From contig NZ_JAPYZV010000013.1 in NCBI RefSeq assembly GCF_027812955.1, forward strand, positions 1 to 64,000: DNA of 64,000 bases. The letters run 5' to 3'. The notes below the pieces were generated by a model, which did no database searches, was not told where the DNA came from, and worked only from the letters and a program-made list of their open reading frames with translations. Both the position numbers and the translations under genes were made by a program. This document shows positions 26,880 through 36,699 of the stretch, in pieces (the stretch's first letter is position 1; each line of letters begins with the position of its first letter). The stretch is from Pedococcus sp. 5OH_020. Its GTDB lineage: Bacteria > Actinomycetota > Actinomycetes > Actinomycetales > Dermatophilaceae.

Positions 26880-28976
26880 TCAACTTCGCTCTTCTACCAG
26901 GACACGGACGTCCCAGGCTCCCAGCGGAACCATGTCACCGGCGACGTATCGGTCGGAGGACAGTACGTCTGCGGAATCCACGGGGACGCGGACTTCAGCC
27001 GGCGTCCAGGACCAGTTGTGCAGAAAGCGCACGCGGCGGCCAGACGAGGATGTTGCTCCAGTGCTCGTCACCGTGTCTGAAACCTCGCTCCAGTGCGGAG
27101 ATTGCCATGCTGCGAGCCACCGCATCACGCCCTTGGCCAGGTCAACGTTTGGCAAGGCTCCAACACATGTGATGCGTCCTCGTCCCGCTTCTTGCGTCGT
27201 GACCGCCGCCCACTGTCCGAAGTGCGGGTGGGAATAACCCGCAAGCACGGTCGCGCCGTCCGGCACGAGGCTGTCCAGATAACGTGTGGCACACGGCCGC
27301 CCCTCCAAGGGGAGTTCCGAAGTCGGGACCACGGCAACGTCCTCGAGCAGATTGCTGAACTCATCGAACCAGACACCCGCCGCAGCGGCCAGGCGCGCAG
27401 GCTGTATGTCGGTTCGTGCGCGCGCCTCCTCGTTCGCGTAGCCCGTGTGCGGGCCCAAGACAAGATGGCCCCCCGCATGCGCATAGGCGTTCAACCACTC
27501 AAGGGTCGAGTCGTCAGCGATGAAAAGACTAGGCGCGACAAGCACTGGATGCTTCGCAACGACCTCCTGAAGATCGCTAGCCCGATCACCTACGAGTTGC
27601 CCCACATGCAGGATTCGGGTCTGCAGCCCAGCTTCGAACGCCCCCCGATAGAACGCGTCGAAGAAGGTGTCATAGGCGGCCACGTCACCTGCACCCGTCT
27701 CAGTCGCCAGCAGAGACTGCTCTTGCATCAGCCACTTTGAAGCTGAGGAGTACAGCATAGTTACGTCGGCGTCCGGCGTGAGCCTCGCAACTAGTGGACC
27801 GGCCCTCCTGATTTCCTCGCCGAGTTTCGCGATCTCGCGGTATGTCCGCCCCGGCCGGCCGCTGTGCGGAAGAATGCCGCCCCAGTACGTCTCAGTGCCG
27901 GCGTGGATGGTGTGCCAGTGCCAGTACTCCACCATGGACGCGCCGCGCGCGATCAGCGCCCACGCGGCTTGACGCCATTGTCCGTCGTATGCGGGGCGGC
28001 TGTGCGGCGCGATGATGTTGCTGGCGTTGGTTTCGGTGACAAGGAATGGCTCCTGGCGTGAGCTCCACATGCGGTCTCCCCGCTTGAATAGAGTCCATGT
28101 GCCGTCTCCCACAAGGCTTGTTCGCCCGTCTCGCGCCGCCGGCAGCTCTAGCCCGTCTTGCATCTCGTAGTACGCGTTTCCTGCCGTGACGTCCAGCAAG
28201 CCGGCAAGCTGCTCATCATCCGCCGCCGGACGACCGTAGTCGATGCAGGTGGTCACGAACTGTTCAGTGTGGGTGTACTCCCGAACGATGGCGGCCTGCC
28301 ATGCGATGAACCCAGTGGTCTGTTGGGCCTGGAACTCTCTCCACGCCAGGGAGTACTGCGGCTGGATGTTGCCGTCGGGCCGCCACAGGTCCGCCCACGT
28401 TGACAACCGGTGCGACCAGTAGACCAACCCCCACTCCCGGTTGAGAACCTCCACAGTCCCGTACTTCCGGCGCAGGTGGTCGACGAAACGCTGGAAGACG
28501 GCGTGGTTGTGCAGGAGTTGGGGACCGGGCTCATTGTCGACCTGAACCCCAATGACGGCGGGATGGTCGATGTACCTGCTGATGATCGCGCGGATGACGC
28601 GCTCGGCGTGGAAGCGGAAGGCGGCATGCGTGTAGTCAACCTCTTGACGCGCACCCCAGCCTATGCGCTGGCCCGTTCCGATCTCACCGGCGATCTCGGG
28701 ATAGAGCCGTGCAAGCCATGGCGGCACTGCATAGGTGGGCGTTCCGAGCACGACGGAGATGCCCCGTTGATGCGCACCGTCGAGAACCGGTTGCAACCAG
28801 TCCAGGTCGAAACGCCCGTCCTCCGGCTCCCAAGTGGACCACACCGACTCACCCACCCGGATAACGCTGAAGCCAGCCTCAGCCATGAGGTCCAAGTCGG
28901 TGTCGAGTCGTTCGTATGGCTGGTATTCGCAGTAGTAGGCGGCACCGAACATGACCTGTGATGGGAAAACTGACAT
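26880..28976 (-). CDS. GH42 beta-galactosidase
   Basis: A 698-residue family 42 enzyme without signal peptide. The barrel starts with FGAAYYCEYQPYERLDTDL and GFSVIRVGESVWSTWEPE. The acid/base is Glu149 in VQVDNEPGPQLLHN and the nucleophile Glu315 in FLVTETNASNI, in line with family spacing. WHWHTIHAGTETYWGGIL and the trimerisation/Rossmann-like middle domain follow. I chose ATG 28976 (MSVFPSQVMFGAAYY) because AAGGAG lies just upstream and longer frames add unrelated sequence. It is the third gene of the GH78-GH43-GH42 set and hydrolyses beta-galactosides or alpha-L-arabinopyranosides in the cytoplasm. Confidence 0.92.
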   Translation of the reverse strand: MSVFPSQVMFGAAYYCEYQPYERLDTDLDLMAEAGFSVIRVGESVWSTWEPEDGRFDLDWLQPVLDGAHQRGISVVLGTPTYAVPPWLARLYPEIAGEIGTGQRIGWGARQEVDYTHAAFRFHAERVIRAIISRYIDHPAVIGVQVDNEPGPQLLHNHAVFQRFVDHLRRKYGTVEVLNREWGLVYWSHRLSTWADLWRPDGNIQPQYSLAWREFQAQQTTGFIAWQAAIVREYTHTEQFVTTCIDYGRPAADDEQLAGLLDVTAGNAYYEMQDGLELPAARDGRTSLVGDGTWTLFKRGDRMWSSRQEPFLVTETNASNIIAPHSRPAYDGQWRQAAWALIARGASMVEYWHWHTIHAGTETYWGGILPHSGRPGRTYREIAKLGEEIRRAGPLVARLTPDADVTMLYSSASKWLMQEQSLLATETGAGDVAAYDTFFDAFYRGAFEAGLQTRILHVGQLVGDRASDLQEVVAKHPVLVAPSLFIADDSTLEWLNAYAHAGGHLVLGPHTGYANEEARARTDIQPARLAAAAGVWFDEFSNLLEDVAVVPTSELPLEGRPCATRYLDSLVPDGATVLAGYSHPHFGQWAAVTTQEAGRGRITCVGALPNVDLAKGVMRWLAAWQSPHWSEVSDTVTSTGATSSSGRRVRFLHNWSWTPAEVRVPVDSADVLSSDRYVAGDMVPLGAWDVRVLVEERS

Positions 28977-29100
28977 GAGGCTCCTTTGTCTAGTGTTCTG
29001 CTGTCCAACCAGCCGCTCGTCCGCCGCGGACAACGGGGGTGTCGCTTGCGCTACCAACAGCGAGGGCTTCTCAGCGTCGTGTTGACGGTTGGGGTCCGAC

Positions 29101-30582
29101 TCATGGTTGCGGTCGATAGGCAACGGAGCGGAAGTGGGCCGGCGCGGCCGTACTGCCGAGGGCAAGCGTGCGGCCGGTGAATCCGGAGGCCACCTCGGTG
29201 GAGAGGTAGCGCCCGTCCAGCCGAGCCAGCTCGAGGACTCCCTCAGCTGTCAGTAGCGACAGTGTGATGTCGTCGGGCCCGCCATGTCCTAGGGGAACAG
29301 GCGGCGACTGCGGGCCGACCGCCGCGATGCGCAACACGACCACGTCGCCCACGACGGCCGCCGTTCCCACTACAACGTCCAGATCACCGATGCGGGCGGT
29401 CGCCTGGACCATCCCGTCATGGTGTGTCAGCCCGTAGCTGTGGCGGTGGTCCAGGCGGAGAAGGAATCGGCCGGAGCCCTCAAGCCTGGCCTCCGCGCTC
29501 CAGCGCAGGTCCCGAACTCGCGCGCATAGCAGACCGCCGCCGTCCGGGGGGCGATCCGGCGCGGGCAGGATGCGGAGCACCCCGGGTGTGGGTCGTTCCA
29601 CGATGGCTTCTGGCTCGCCACCGGGCACCACCCAACGCAGGTCGAGATCGGGGTCGTCGAACGTGTCGACCCACTCTGTCGTTGCACGTGGAATTTCAAA
29701 GGCGTCCTCAAGCACGACGGGCCATCCCTGCGCCCATTCCACGCTGGCCAGGAATGTCTCGCGACCGAGGACATGGAACCCGGGCGTAGAACCGCGAGGA
29801 CGGGCACCTAGGTAGACCGCAGCCCAACCTCCGTCAGGTGTCCGGACCAGATCAGCGTGCCCGATGTTCTGTGTCGGGTGGATCGAGCTCCGATGACTGA
29901 GGATCGGGTTCTCGGGACATCCATCAAAAGGTCCCGCTGGGGTGGAGCCGCGCGCGATCGTGACCGCATGGCCACGCTCCGTCCCCCCTTCAGCCAGCAG
30001 CAAGTACCAATAGTCGCCGATCTTGTACAGATGCGGTCCCTCTGGCATTGCGAGACCACTTCCCTGCCAGACGGGGTACGGCGGTTCGGCCAAGTCTCCC
30101 GTGGTGACGTCGAGTCTGGCCTGCAGGATGCCACGCTCGCCCTCGGTGAAGCTCATGGCTTTCCACGTCAGGTAACACTCGCCGTCGTGCCATGCCAGGT
30201 CCGGATCGATGCCGATGGCCTGCGGAACGCGGACCGGGTCGGACCAAGGCCCAGCAGGATCGTCGGCGGTCAGGAGAATCTGCCCCGATTCGTAGTCGCT
30301 GACATTGGTTGTGACGTAACAGAATCGACCTTCGTGATGGCGCAGAGTTCCGGCATACACGCCTGTTGATGGACGTCCGTCTCCACGAAGGAACTGGCTT
30401 CTCCTCGTGAGGATGTGGCCGACTTGCTTCCACCGCAGGAGGTCGCGGCTGTGCCACAGCGGGACGCCAGGAAAGTATTCGAAACTGGACTGCGCTAGGT
30501 AGTAGTCGTCTCCAACTCGACAGATGGTGGGATCCGGATAGAAGCCCGCAACGATCGGAGTATGGCCACTCCGCGCACTCAT
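29101..30582 (-). CDS. GH43 beta-xylosidase/alpha-L-arabinofuranosidase
   Basis: A 493-residue GH43 enzyme. The N-terminal five-bladed propeller has VAGFYPDPTICRVGDDYYLA with catalytic base Asp17, GIDPDLAWHDGECYLTWKA for the pKa-modulating Asp, and MPEGPHLYKIGDYWYLLLAE for the acid Glu. The C-terminal 180 residues form the beta-sandwich (GH43_C2-like, LRWSAEARLEGSGRFLLRL). There is no signal peptide, so it works on imported oligosaccharides or glycosides. ATG at 30582 overlaps the GH78 stop by 4 bp. Confidence 0.92.
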   Translation of the reverse strand: MSARSGHTPIVAGFYPDPTICRVGDDYYLAQSSFEYFPGVPLWHSRDLLRWKQVGHILTRRSQFLRGDGRPSTGVYAGTLRHHEGRFCYVTTNVSDYESGQILLTADDPAGPWSDPVRVPQAIGIDPDLAWHDGECYLTWKAMSFTEGERGILQARLDVTTGDLAEPPYPVWQGSGLAMPEGPHLYKIGDYWYLLLAEGGTERGHAVTIARGSTPAGPFDGCPENPILSHRSSIHPTQNIGHADLVRTPDGGWAAVYLGARPRGSTPGFHVLGRETFLASVEWAQGWPVVLEDAFEIPRATTEWVDTFDDPDLDLRWVVPGGEPEAIVERPTPGVLRILPAPDRPPDGGGLLCARVRDLRWSAEARLEGSGRFLLRLDHRHSYGLTHHDGMVQATARIGDLDVVVGTAAVVGDVVVLRIAAVGPQSPPVPLGHGGPDDITLSLLTAEGVLELARLDGRYLSTEVASGFTGRTLALGSTAAPAHFRSVAYRPQP

Positions 30583-33431
30583 GAGTCAGCCAGTTGGGAG
30601 GTACCCACCGGCGATCTTGCCGACGAGCTGACGAGAATGTCGTTGACCCTGTCGCGCAGCTCCTGCGCGCCGGCGAAGCGCTCATCGGGAGCGAGTGCCT
30701 GCGCTACGTGCGTCGCCGGCGCATCGAGGTACGACGCGAGCATCCGCGCGGCCTGAGCGTCTCCGCCTGGGGCAATGCCGGTGCGTACGGCGGCACCGGC
30801 CACCCGCTCCCACGTCGCCGCGTCGTCGATCAGGTCGCGGATCGTGCGGCCTGACCAATCGACGTCGTGCTCAACAGCCAAGGGATCGGACACTTCCCAG
30901 TGATGTCTTCCGTGACCCACCAGCTCGGCGCCGGAACGACCTGGCACATGAACCTCGGCCGTGGCACCCACAGGGATCCGCACATCCAAGGTCAAACGAC
31001 CGTTGGCGCGGTGCCATGAAACGCTGGCCTCGCCGTACGGCGTGATGTGCCGGGCCGAGGCTCGCGTGAGCTCAGGCGTGGGCAGCGGTGCAACACGGAG
31101 GGATCGATACCCTGGGCCGGCCGGGGCGAGACCAGCGACGACTCGGTGCAGCCAGTCTGCGACCGCACCGAGCGCGTAGTGGTTAAACGACGTCATGCCA
31201 CTGGGATTGAGACTGCCGTCCGGCCTCATGCTGTCCCAGCGTTCCCAGATCGTCGTTGCGCCCATGCTGACGGGATATAACCAGGACGGACACGCTGTCT
31301 GGAGAAGCAGACGATAGGCAACCTCGGCATGCCCGGTGTTCGTCAAGGCGTCGCAGACCAAGGGAGTGCCAACGAACCCGGTGGCGATGCGGTATCCCGA
31401 CGTGCGCACGAGGTCGGCCAGTCGGCGTCCGGCCTCCGCCCGCTGCTCCGGGCTCGGAAGCAGATCCCACTCGATGGCCAACGCATACACCGTCTGGGCG
31501 TCCGAGATTACTCGACCGGACTGCGTGACGAAGGCGCGAGCGAACGCTGCTCGGACCTCGTCGCTGAGGATGCGGTAGTTCTCCGACTCGTCGTCCCGTC
31601 CCAGCAAGCGAGCGCTCTCGGACAGGATCCACGACGAGCGCGCGAGATGCGCCGTCGCCACGACATCCGGATCGGCCTTCGCGAGGCTCGCCTGGTCTGG
31701 AGGCGCGCTCGGGTCCAGCCAGTCACCGAACTGGAAGCCGCCCGTCCACAGCCGCTCAACACCTGCGAGATCCGCAACGCAGTCGACCCACGCTCGCATG
31801 CTGGGCAGCTGCCGCTCGAGGATGGCCAGGTCTCCCGTGCGTTGGTAGAGCGTCCACGGGACGATGGTCGCGGCGTCTCCCCATGCGGCCGCTGGCGTGG
31901 CCGAGAGAGGGTTGCGGTTCACGTCTGGCACGACGTGTGGCACTGCCCCGGTGGGGAACTGCTCCGCCGAGAGGTCCGCCAGCCAAGAGTGTAACAACCC
32001 GGACATGTCGAAGAGGAAGGTCGCAGTTGACCCAAACACTTGGAGGTCGCCCGTCCACCCGAGTCGCTCATCTCGTTGGGGACAGTCTGTGGGGATGTCG
32101 ACGAAGTTGCCTCGGGCACTCCAGACGACGTTCTCATGCAGACGATCCAGAGCCGCGTGTGACGAGGAAAACCAACCGGTTCGTTCGAGCTCTGAGCCGA
32201 TGACGACGAGCTCAATGTCCTCCGCGCGCAGGTTAGGCACGCCCGACACCTCGGCGTAGCGGAAGCCGTGAAGTGTCAAGGACGGCTCCAGGACCACCTC
32301 ATCTCCACCGGACACCATCCACGTGTCGGTCGCGCGAGCGGATCTCAACGGGACGACGCCGAGCTCTCCGTCTTCAAGGACTTCGGCGTGGCGCACGACC
32401 ACCTGCGCTCCGGCTGGCAGGTCGCGCACGGTCAGACGGACCCATCCGACTGCGTTCTGGCCGAAGTCCACCAGGGTGGCACCCGCAGGCGAGCTCCGCA
32501 CGTCACGAGCCGGCAACACATCGGTGGGTCGGATCGGGGGTCCATCCGGCGCCACGAGCCTGTCCACATCTCCGTCGACGACCTCGACTCCAACCCATTC
32601 CGACTGCAGCAACCCAAGCCGGAGATCTGTGGTGTGCCCGTCATACAGATCGTCAGTAATGACTTCGCTCTCGCGTGCCGACCATGTCCGGTCCGTCGCC
32701 AGGACGTACACGGCTCCATCCGTGGTGGTGACCTCGAGCTGACCGAGCAGGGCGAGCCTGTCTCCGTAGAGGGCACGATCGTTGGTGTAGCCGAGCCTCC
32801 CCCTGTACCACCCGTTGCCCAGAAGCACCTCCAAGGTGTTGTCGCCGGTCCTCACGTGGTCGGTCACGTCGTAGACGTGGTAGCGCAGTCGATGCTCGTA
32901 GGACGTCCAGCCCGGAGCCAACACCGTGTTGTCGATGCGTTGCCCATTGATGGAAGCGAGGTAGATGCCATGAGCGGTTGCATAGAGCCGCGCGCGCTGA
33001 ACGGTACCCGGGACATGCAGTTGACCCTGCAGCACGGGCGCCCGATCGCCGATGGCCGCGATTCCTTGGGGGCTGATGAAGCGCGCGGTCCAATCGGAGG
33101 TCGAAAGTAAGCCTGCCTCAATAGTTCTCCTGGGTCCCCAGTCACTCCACATATGGTCGTGGGCGACTCGGATACGAACTTCGGCACTCTCACGCGAGCG
33201 AAGCGGCTCGGCGGGCCACGCAACCAGCACCTGCTCCGAACTCAACTCTGTGTAGACCTTGCTGCTTCCGTCGCGGCTGACCTCAACCTGGTAGGCCGTT
33301 TGTTTCCAGCCGGGGTCTGCCTCGTCCACGGTCCACGACAGTCGTGGGGTGGAGATGCCCATGCCCAAGACCGGACCATTGTCGGTGCGGTGCTCGAATC
33401 GAGGCGCGCTGGGCGCGGTTGACACAGTCAT
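30579..33431 (-). CDS. GH78 alpha-L-rhamnosidase
   Basis: A 950-residue family 78 enzyme that removes terminal L-rhamnose from plant glycosides or pectin fragments. The domain order is typical: N-terminal fibronectin/Ig-like domain (LGMGISTPRLSWTVDE), accessory domain with AYATAHGIYLASINGQRIDN-like content (YATAHGIYLASINGQ), PGWTSYEHRLRYHVYDVTDH, then the (alpha/alpha)6 barrel with FVDIPTDCPQRDERLGWTGD, which contains the catalytic Asp/Glu cluster, and the C-terminal beta-domain. No signal peptide is seen. It heads the GH78-GH43-GH42 operon and has operators 145-220 bp upstream, in the region shared with the divergent lacI gene. Confidence 0.95.
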   Translation of the reverse strand: MTVSTAPSAPRFEHRTDNGPVLGMGISTPRLSWTVDEADPGWKQTAYQVEVSRDGSSKVYTELSSEQVLVAWPAEPLRSRESAEVRIRVAHDHMWSDWGPRRTIEAGLLSTSDWTARFISPQGIAAIGDRAPVLQGQLHVPGTVQRARLYATAHGIYLASINGQRIDNTVLAPGWTSYEHRLRYHVYDVTDHVRTGDNTLEVLLGNGWYRGRLGYTNDRALYGDRLALLGQLEVTTTDGAVYVLATDRTWSARESEVITDDLYDGHTTDLRLGLLQSEWVGVEVVDGDVDRLVAPDGPPIRPTDVLPARDVRSSPAGATLVDFGQNAVGWVRLTVRDLPAGAQVVVRHAEVLEDGELGVVPLRSARATDTWMVSGGDEVVLEPSLTLHGFRYAEVSGVPNLRAEDIELVVIGSELERTGWFSSSHAALDRLHENVVWSARGNFVDIPTDCPQRDERLGWTGDLQVFGSTATFLFDMSGLLHSWLADLSAEQFPTGAVPHVVPDVNRNPLSATPAAAWGDAATIVPWTLYQRTGDLAILERQLPSMRAWVDCVADLAGVERLWTGGFQFGDWLDPSAPPDQASLAKADPDVVATAHLARSSWILSESARLLGRDDESENYRILSDEVRAAFARAFVTQSGRVISDAQTVYALAIEWDLLPSPEQRAEAGRRLADLVRTSGYRIATGFVGTPLVCDALTNTGHAEVAYRLLLQTACPSWLYPVSMGATTIWERWDSMRPDGSLNPSGMTSFNHYALGAVADWLHRVVAGLAPAGPGYRSLRVAPLPTPELTRASARHITPYGEASVSWHRANGRLTLDVRIPVGATAEVHVPGRSGAELVGHGRHHWEVSDPLAVEHDVDWSGRTIRDLIDDAATWERVAGAAVRTGIAPGGDAQAARMLASYLDAPATHVAQALAPDERFAGAQELRDRVNDILVSSSARSPVGTSQLADS

Positions 33432-33574
33432 GTGGATCTCCGGGTAGAGGTAGAAAGGCGAGTGACGCCGTCAAGCTTGTGCGACAGGGGCAAGGTGGGG
33501 GTCGTGCGGTCCGGCTGCGAGAAGCGCAAAGCAGCGCGCGGGACGTGCACGGTGGAGTTTTGCGACGGCCGCGT

Positions 33575-33588
33575 GTGCAACGTTCTAC
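33575..33588. promoter_or_regulatory. Regulon operator (GTGCAACGTTCTAC), GH78 side
   Basis: Shared 14-mer in the 245-bp region between GH78 and the divergent lacI gene. It is oppositely oriented to the copy at 33640. Confidence 0.75.
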
Positions 33589-33639
33589 GAACAAGGTAGA
33601 GCGACCTATTCCGACACGTCAAGCCTTCAACGTCGGTTC

Positions 33640-33653
33640 GTAGAACGTTACCT
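33640..33653. promoter_or_regulatory. Regulon operator (GTAGAACGTTACCT), lacI side
   Basis: Reverse-oriented copy of the shared operator, 24-37 bp upstream of the lacI start. It fits autoregulation, and the two copies could support looping between the divergent promoters. Confidence 0.75.
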
Positions 33654-33676
33654 TCCAGTGGTCTAGGATCGCCTTG

Positions 33677-34792
33677 ATGCCAAAGCAGCGCGCGAAGGGG
33701 CCGCAACAGCTCCAAGGTGGCTCGGCCCCCAGCCCCATAACGCTGGGCGGCCGTCGGGTCACGATCCTCGATGTCGCCGAACGGGCTGACGTCTCTGTGT
33801 CCGCCGTATCCAAGGTCGTTCGGGGCGCCTACGGCGTGAGCCCGCAGATGCAAACCAGAGTCACAGCTGCCATTGAGGAACTCGGGTACCGACCCCATAC
33901 CGGCGCTAGAACCATGCGGGGCAGGTCATACACCGTCGGCGTCGTCCTCGTGGAACTGACGTCCCCGTTCCAGACGGAAGTCGCTCAAGGAGTGAGTGAC
34001 GCGCTCACGGACACTCCCTACCAGGACGTCATCGTGACAGGCGGAACGACTCCTGAGCGGCAGACCCGCAGCATCGAAGCGCTTCTGGACCGGCAGGTCG
34101 ACGGCTTGCTGCTCGTCGCCCCTTGGCTGGACGCCGAGTCCATCGACAAGTTCGCCAAGATCGTGCCGACCGTCACCATCGCGTTGCACGGCTCCCCCGT
34201 CGGCTTCGACACCGTTGTTGATGACGAGCGGTTGGGAGCACGACTGATGGTCGACCATCTGGTCGCCAACGGTCATCGTCGAATCGTCCACACCAGCATG
34301 CCGTCGGCCGCGTGGGAGAAGAAGTTCGTCCTGTCCCACACGGCGCGACGACAAGGGTTTGAGCAGGCGATGCGAGGCCACGGTTTGGAACCTGACATCA
34401 TCGAGACGTGGTACTCCGAACAGGGCGGCCATGATGCAGCGATGCAGGCTTTGACGCGGTCGAAACCTCCTACCGCCATCTTCGCGGGCGCGGACATCTC
34501 GGCGCTCGGGACATTGCGTGCAGCTGAGGAACTCGGACTCCAGGTGCCGGAAGACTTGAGCGTGGTTGGTTACGACAACATCTACGCCTCGACCATCAAC
34601 CGCGTGTCGCTCACGACGGTGGATCAGTCCGGGCAGCACACGGGCGAGGCTGCAGTGCGGTGCCTGATGGAGCGCATCGAAGGTCGGACCGAACCGAAGA
34701 AGTTCGTCGTGGCCCCTGAGCTGGTGGTTCGAGGCACGAGCGGCGCCCCAGCCAAGAGAACCAAGCGGCAACGGACTCCCGCGGCGTCGTAG
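33677..34792 (+). CDS. LacI-family regulator, probable master repressor of the glycoside regulon
   Basis: A 371-residue LacI/GalR protein. After a 25-residue basic extension, the helix-turn-helix reads VTILDVAERADVSVSAVSKV, followed by the hinge (HTGARTMRGRSY) and sugar domain (FAGADISALGTLRAAEELGL, LSVVGYDNIYASTINRVSL). I chose ATG 33677 rather than the TTG one codon upstream. It is divergent from the GH78-GH43-GH42 operon and has an operator just upstream of its start. It is the only intact LacI gene next to GTNNAACGTTCTAC sites, so I infer that it binds all six. The inducer could be rhamnose, arabinose, apiose or a derivative. Confidence 0.92.
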   Translation: MPKQRAKGPQQLQGGSAPSPITLGGRRVTILDVAERADVSVSAVSKVVRGAYGVSPQMQTRVTAAIEELGYRPHTGARTMRGRSYTVGVVLVELTSPFQTEVAQGVSDALTDTPYQDVIVTGGTTPERQTRSIEALLDRQVDGLLLVAPWLDAESIDKFAKIVPTVTIALHGSPVGFDTVVDDERLGARLMVDHLVANGHRRIVHTSMPSAAWEKKFVLSHTARRQGFEQAMRGHGLEPDIIETWYSEQGGHDAAMQALTRSKPPTAIFAGADISALGTLRAAEELGLQVPEDLSVVGYDNIYASTINRVSLTTVDQSGQHTGEAAVRCLMERIEGRTEPKKFVVAPELVVRGTSGAPAKRTKRQRTPAAS

Positions 34793-34834
34793 AAGAGCAT
34801 GGAGACGAGTCCGCTCGCGTGCGACCTTGGCACC

Positions 34835-35785
34835 CTACGCGAGTAGATCGAGCGCTGCCGAGACGATGCCCTCCTCACTGATGCCGAAGTGGTCGAGAAG
34901 CCATTCCACTGAGCCTGTGGGTGCGAACTGGTCCCGCACACCGACGAAACGGACAGCGACAGGGTGGTGCTGGACGACGAGTTCCGCCACGGCTCCGCCG
35001 AGTCCCGTCGTCAGTGCTTCCTCCACTGTCACAATTCCGCGGGTCTCCCGAGCGGCCGCCAGAATCGCCACTTCGTCCAAGGGCTTTATCGTCGGCACAG
35101 ACAACACCCGAGCCGATATCCCGTCGGCGGCGAGTGACTCGGCGGCGGCCAGGGCACGGCTCACGACGGTACCGATAGCGGCCAGAGTGACATCGTTGCC
35201 GTCTCTGAGAGTGACGGCCTTGCCCGGCACGAATCCGTAGTCCGCATGGTTCACCATTGGGACGCCCATTCGACTGACACGGATGAAGACTGGTCCGTCA
35301 TGAGCGGCCGCCCAGCGGACTGCCTGAGCCGTCTCGATCGGGTCACTCGGGACGACAACGGTGAGCCCTGGGATGGTCCTGAGCCAGCCGAGGTCCTCGA
35401 TTGAATGGTGGGTCGGACCCAGTTCGCCGTAGGCCATGCCGGGGCTCTGACCCACCAAGACGATGTTGTGCTGTGAATAGGCGGCGTCGACCTTGATCTG
35501 TTCCATGGCGCGAGCGGTGAGGAAGCAGGCAGCCGCGGAGACGAACGGTACTTTGCCTCCGTTCGCCAGCCCCGCACCCACGCCGACCATGTTCTGTTCT
35601 GCAATCCCGACATTGATGAGGCGATCGGGGAACCGCTTCTGGAAGGGTCCGAGCTTGCTCGAACCGACAGAATCGTTGACGACGGCAACGATTCTGTCGT
35701 CGGTCTCGGCCAACTCCAGCAGGGCCTCGACCCACGCGTCTCGGCAGTCGTGCAGTACCGGGATGTCTGTCTCGATGGTGCTCAT
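34835..35785 (-). CDS. Transketolase, C-terminal subunit (AptB-like)
   Basis: A 316-residue protein with the pyrimidine-binding and C-terminal domains of a split transketolase: RLINVGIAEQNMVGVGAGLA contains the glutamate that activates thiamine diphosphate, and DVTLAAIGTVVSRALAAAES opens the C-terminal domain. It pairs with the N-terminal subunit just upstream (ATG at 35785 overlaps that gene's stop by 4 bp). In an operon with an isomerase and an FGGY kinase, it matches subunit B of D-apulose-4-phosphate transketolase from D-apiose catabolism. A general split transketolase is the alternative. Confidence 0.88.
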   Translation of the reverse strand: MSTIETDIPVLHDCRDAWVEALLELAETDDRIVAVVNDSVGSSKLGPFQKRFPDRLINVGIAEQNMVGVGAGLANGGKVPFVSAAACFLTARAMEQIKVDAAYSQHNIVLVGQSPGMAYGELGPTHHSIEDLGWLRTIPGLTVVVPSDPIETAQAVRWAAAHDGPVFIRVSRMGVPMVNHADYGFVPGKAVTLRDGNDVTLAAIGTVVSRALAAAESLAADGISARVLSVPTIKPLDEVAILAAARETRGIVTVEEALTTGLGGAVAELVVQHHPVAVRFVGVRDQFAPTGSVEWLLDHFGISEEGIVSAALDLLA

Positions 35786-36699
35786 GGTGCCTCCAGCTCG
35801 GAAAGGGCCTGCGCTACCTGGTCGGGTGACGGAACCTTGTGGTGCCAGGCCACATCGTTCGCCATGAAGGAGATCGGGTGGCCCTTGACGGTGTGCGCGA
35901 TGATCGCTGTTGGTTGGCCGGAGGGTGCCGGCACGTTGCGGAAGGCCTCGGCGAGCGCTCCATGGTCGTGACCATTCAGGTCGATCACGGCAAAGCCGAA
36001 GGCTCGCAGTTTGTCCGCCAGCGGCTCGAGATCGTTGGTGTCGGAGACCGCTGCCCCCTGCTGCAAGCGATTGCGATCGACGATGACGCACAGCTGGGAC
36101 AGCCGGTGGTTCCCGGCAGTCATCAGGGCCTCCCAGTTGGAGCCCTCCTGAAGCTCGCCATCGCCAACTACGACGAACGTGCGCCGTGATGAGCCGTCCA
36201 ACCGGCCGGCGAACGTAGTCCCCACGGCGATTGGCAGCCCGTGCCCTAGCGGGCCTGTGCTGGCTTCGACGGCTGCGATCTTGGTGCGAGCGGGGTGTCC
36301 GTTCAGTTGCGCAAGCGGTTTCATGAATGTGGACAGTTGCTCGGGGGGTAGGAAGCCAGCCATGGCCAGCGTCGTGTACAGGGCGGCGGCCGCGTGACCT
36401 TTAGAGAGGATGAAGCGGTCGCGGTCTGGTTCACCCAGGTGATCCGGGCTCATGTTCATCGAGTGGAGGTACAGGGTCACCAGGATGTCGATGACCGAGA
36501 ACTCTCCCCCGATGTGTCCGAGGCCCGCGGCGCGCACCATCGCGATGTCGCGCCGACGAACGAGGCGGGCGGCCTCAGCCAGGTGCGCGACGACTTCGCC
36601 CTCGGTGACACCGTCTGGTACCCGTCCGAGCACTGAGAACGCGTCGGACAGGACCATGCTTGAGTCGACGTCTGGGACCAGGTCTTCTTCTGTGGTCAT
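35782..36699 (-). CDS. Transketolase, N-terminal subunit (AptA-like)
   Basis: A 305-residue thiamine-diphosphate-binding subunit. The TPP/magnesium motif is [13 protein letters not shown]...DRNRLQQ, preceded by [19 protein letters not shown] and [16 protein letters not shown], the usual start of transketolase. It lacks the pyrimidine and C-terminal domains, supplied by the next gene. Both ends overlap neighbours by 4 bp, so subunits are made in fixed ratio. By context I infer D-apulose 4-phosphate plus glyceraldehyde 3-phosphate as substrates, giving dihydroxyacetone phosphate and xylulose 5-phosphate. That is inference from operon composition. Confidence 0.88.
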   Translation of the reverse strand: MTTEEDLVPDVDSSMVLSDAFSVLGRVPDGVTEGEVVAHLAEAARLVRRRDIAMVRAAGLGHIGGEFSVIDILVTLYLHSMNMSPDHLGEPDRDRFILSKGHAAAALYTTLAMAGFLPPEQLSTFMKPLAQLNGHPARTKIAAVEASTGPLGHGLPIAVGTTFAGRLDGSSRRTFVVVGDGELQEGSNWEALMTAGNHRLSQLCVIVDRNRLQQGAAVSDTNDLEPLADKLRAFGFAVIDLNGHDHGALAEAFRNVPAPSGQPTAIIAHTVKGHPISFMANDVAWHHKVPSPDQVAQALSELEAP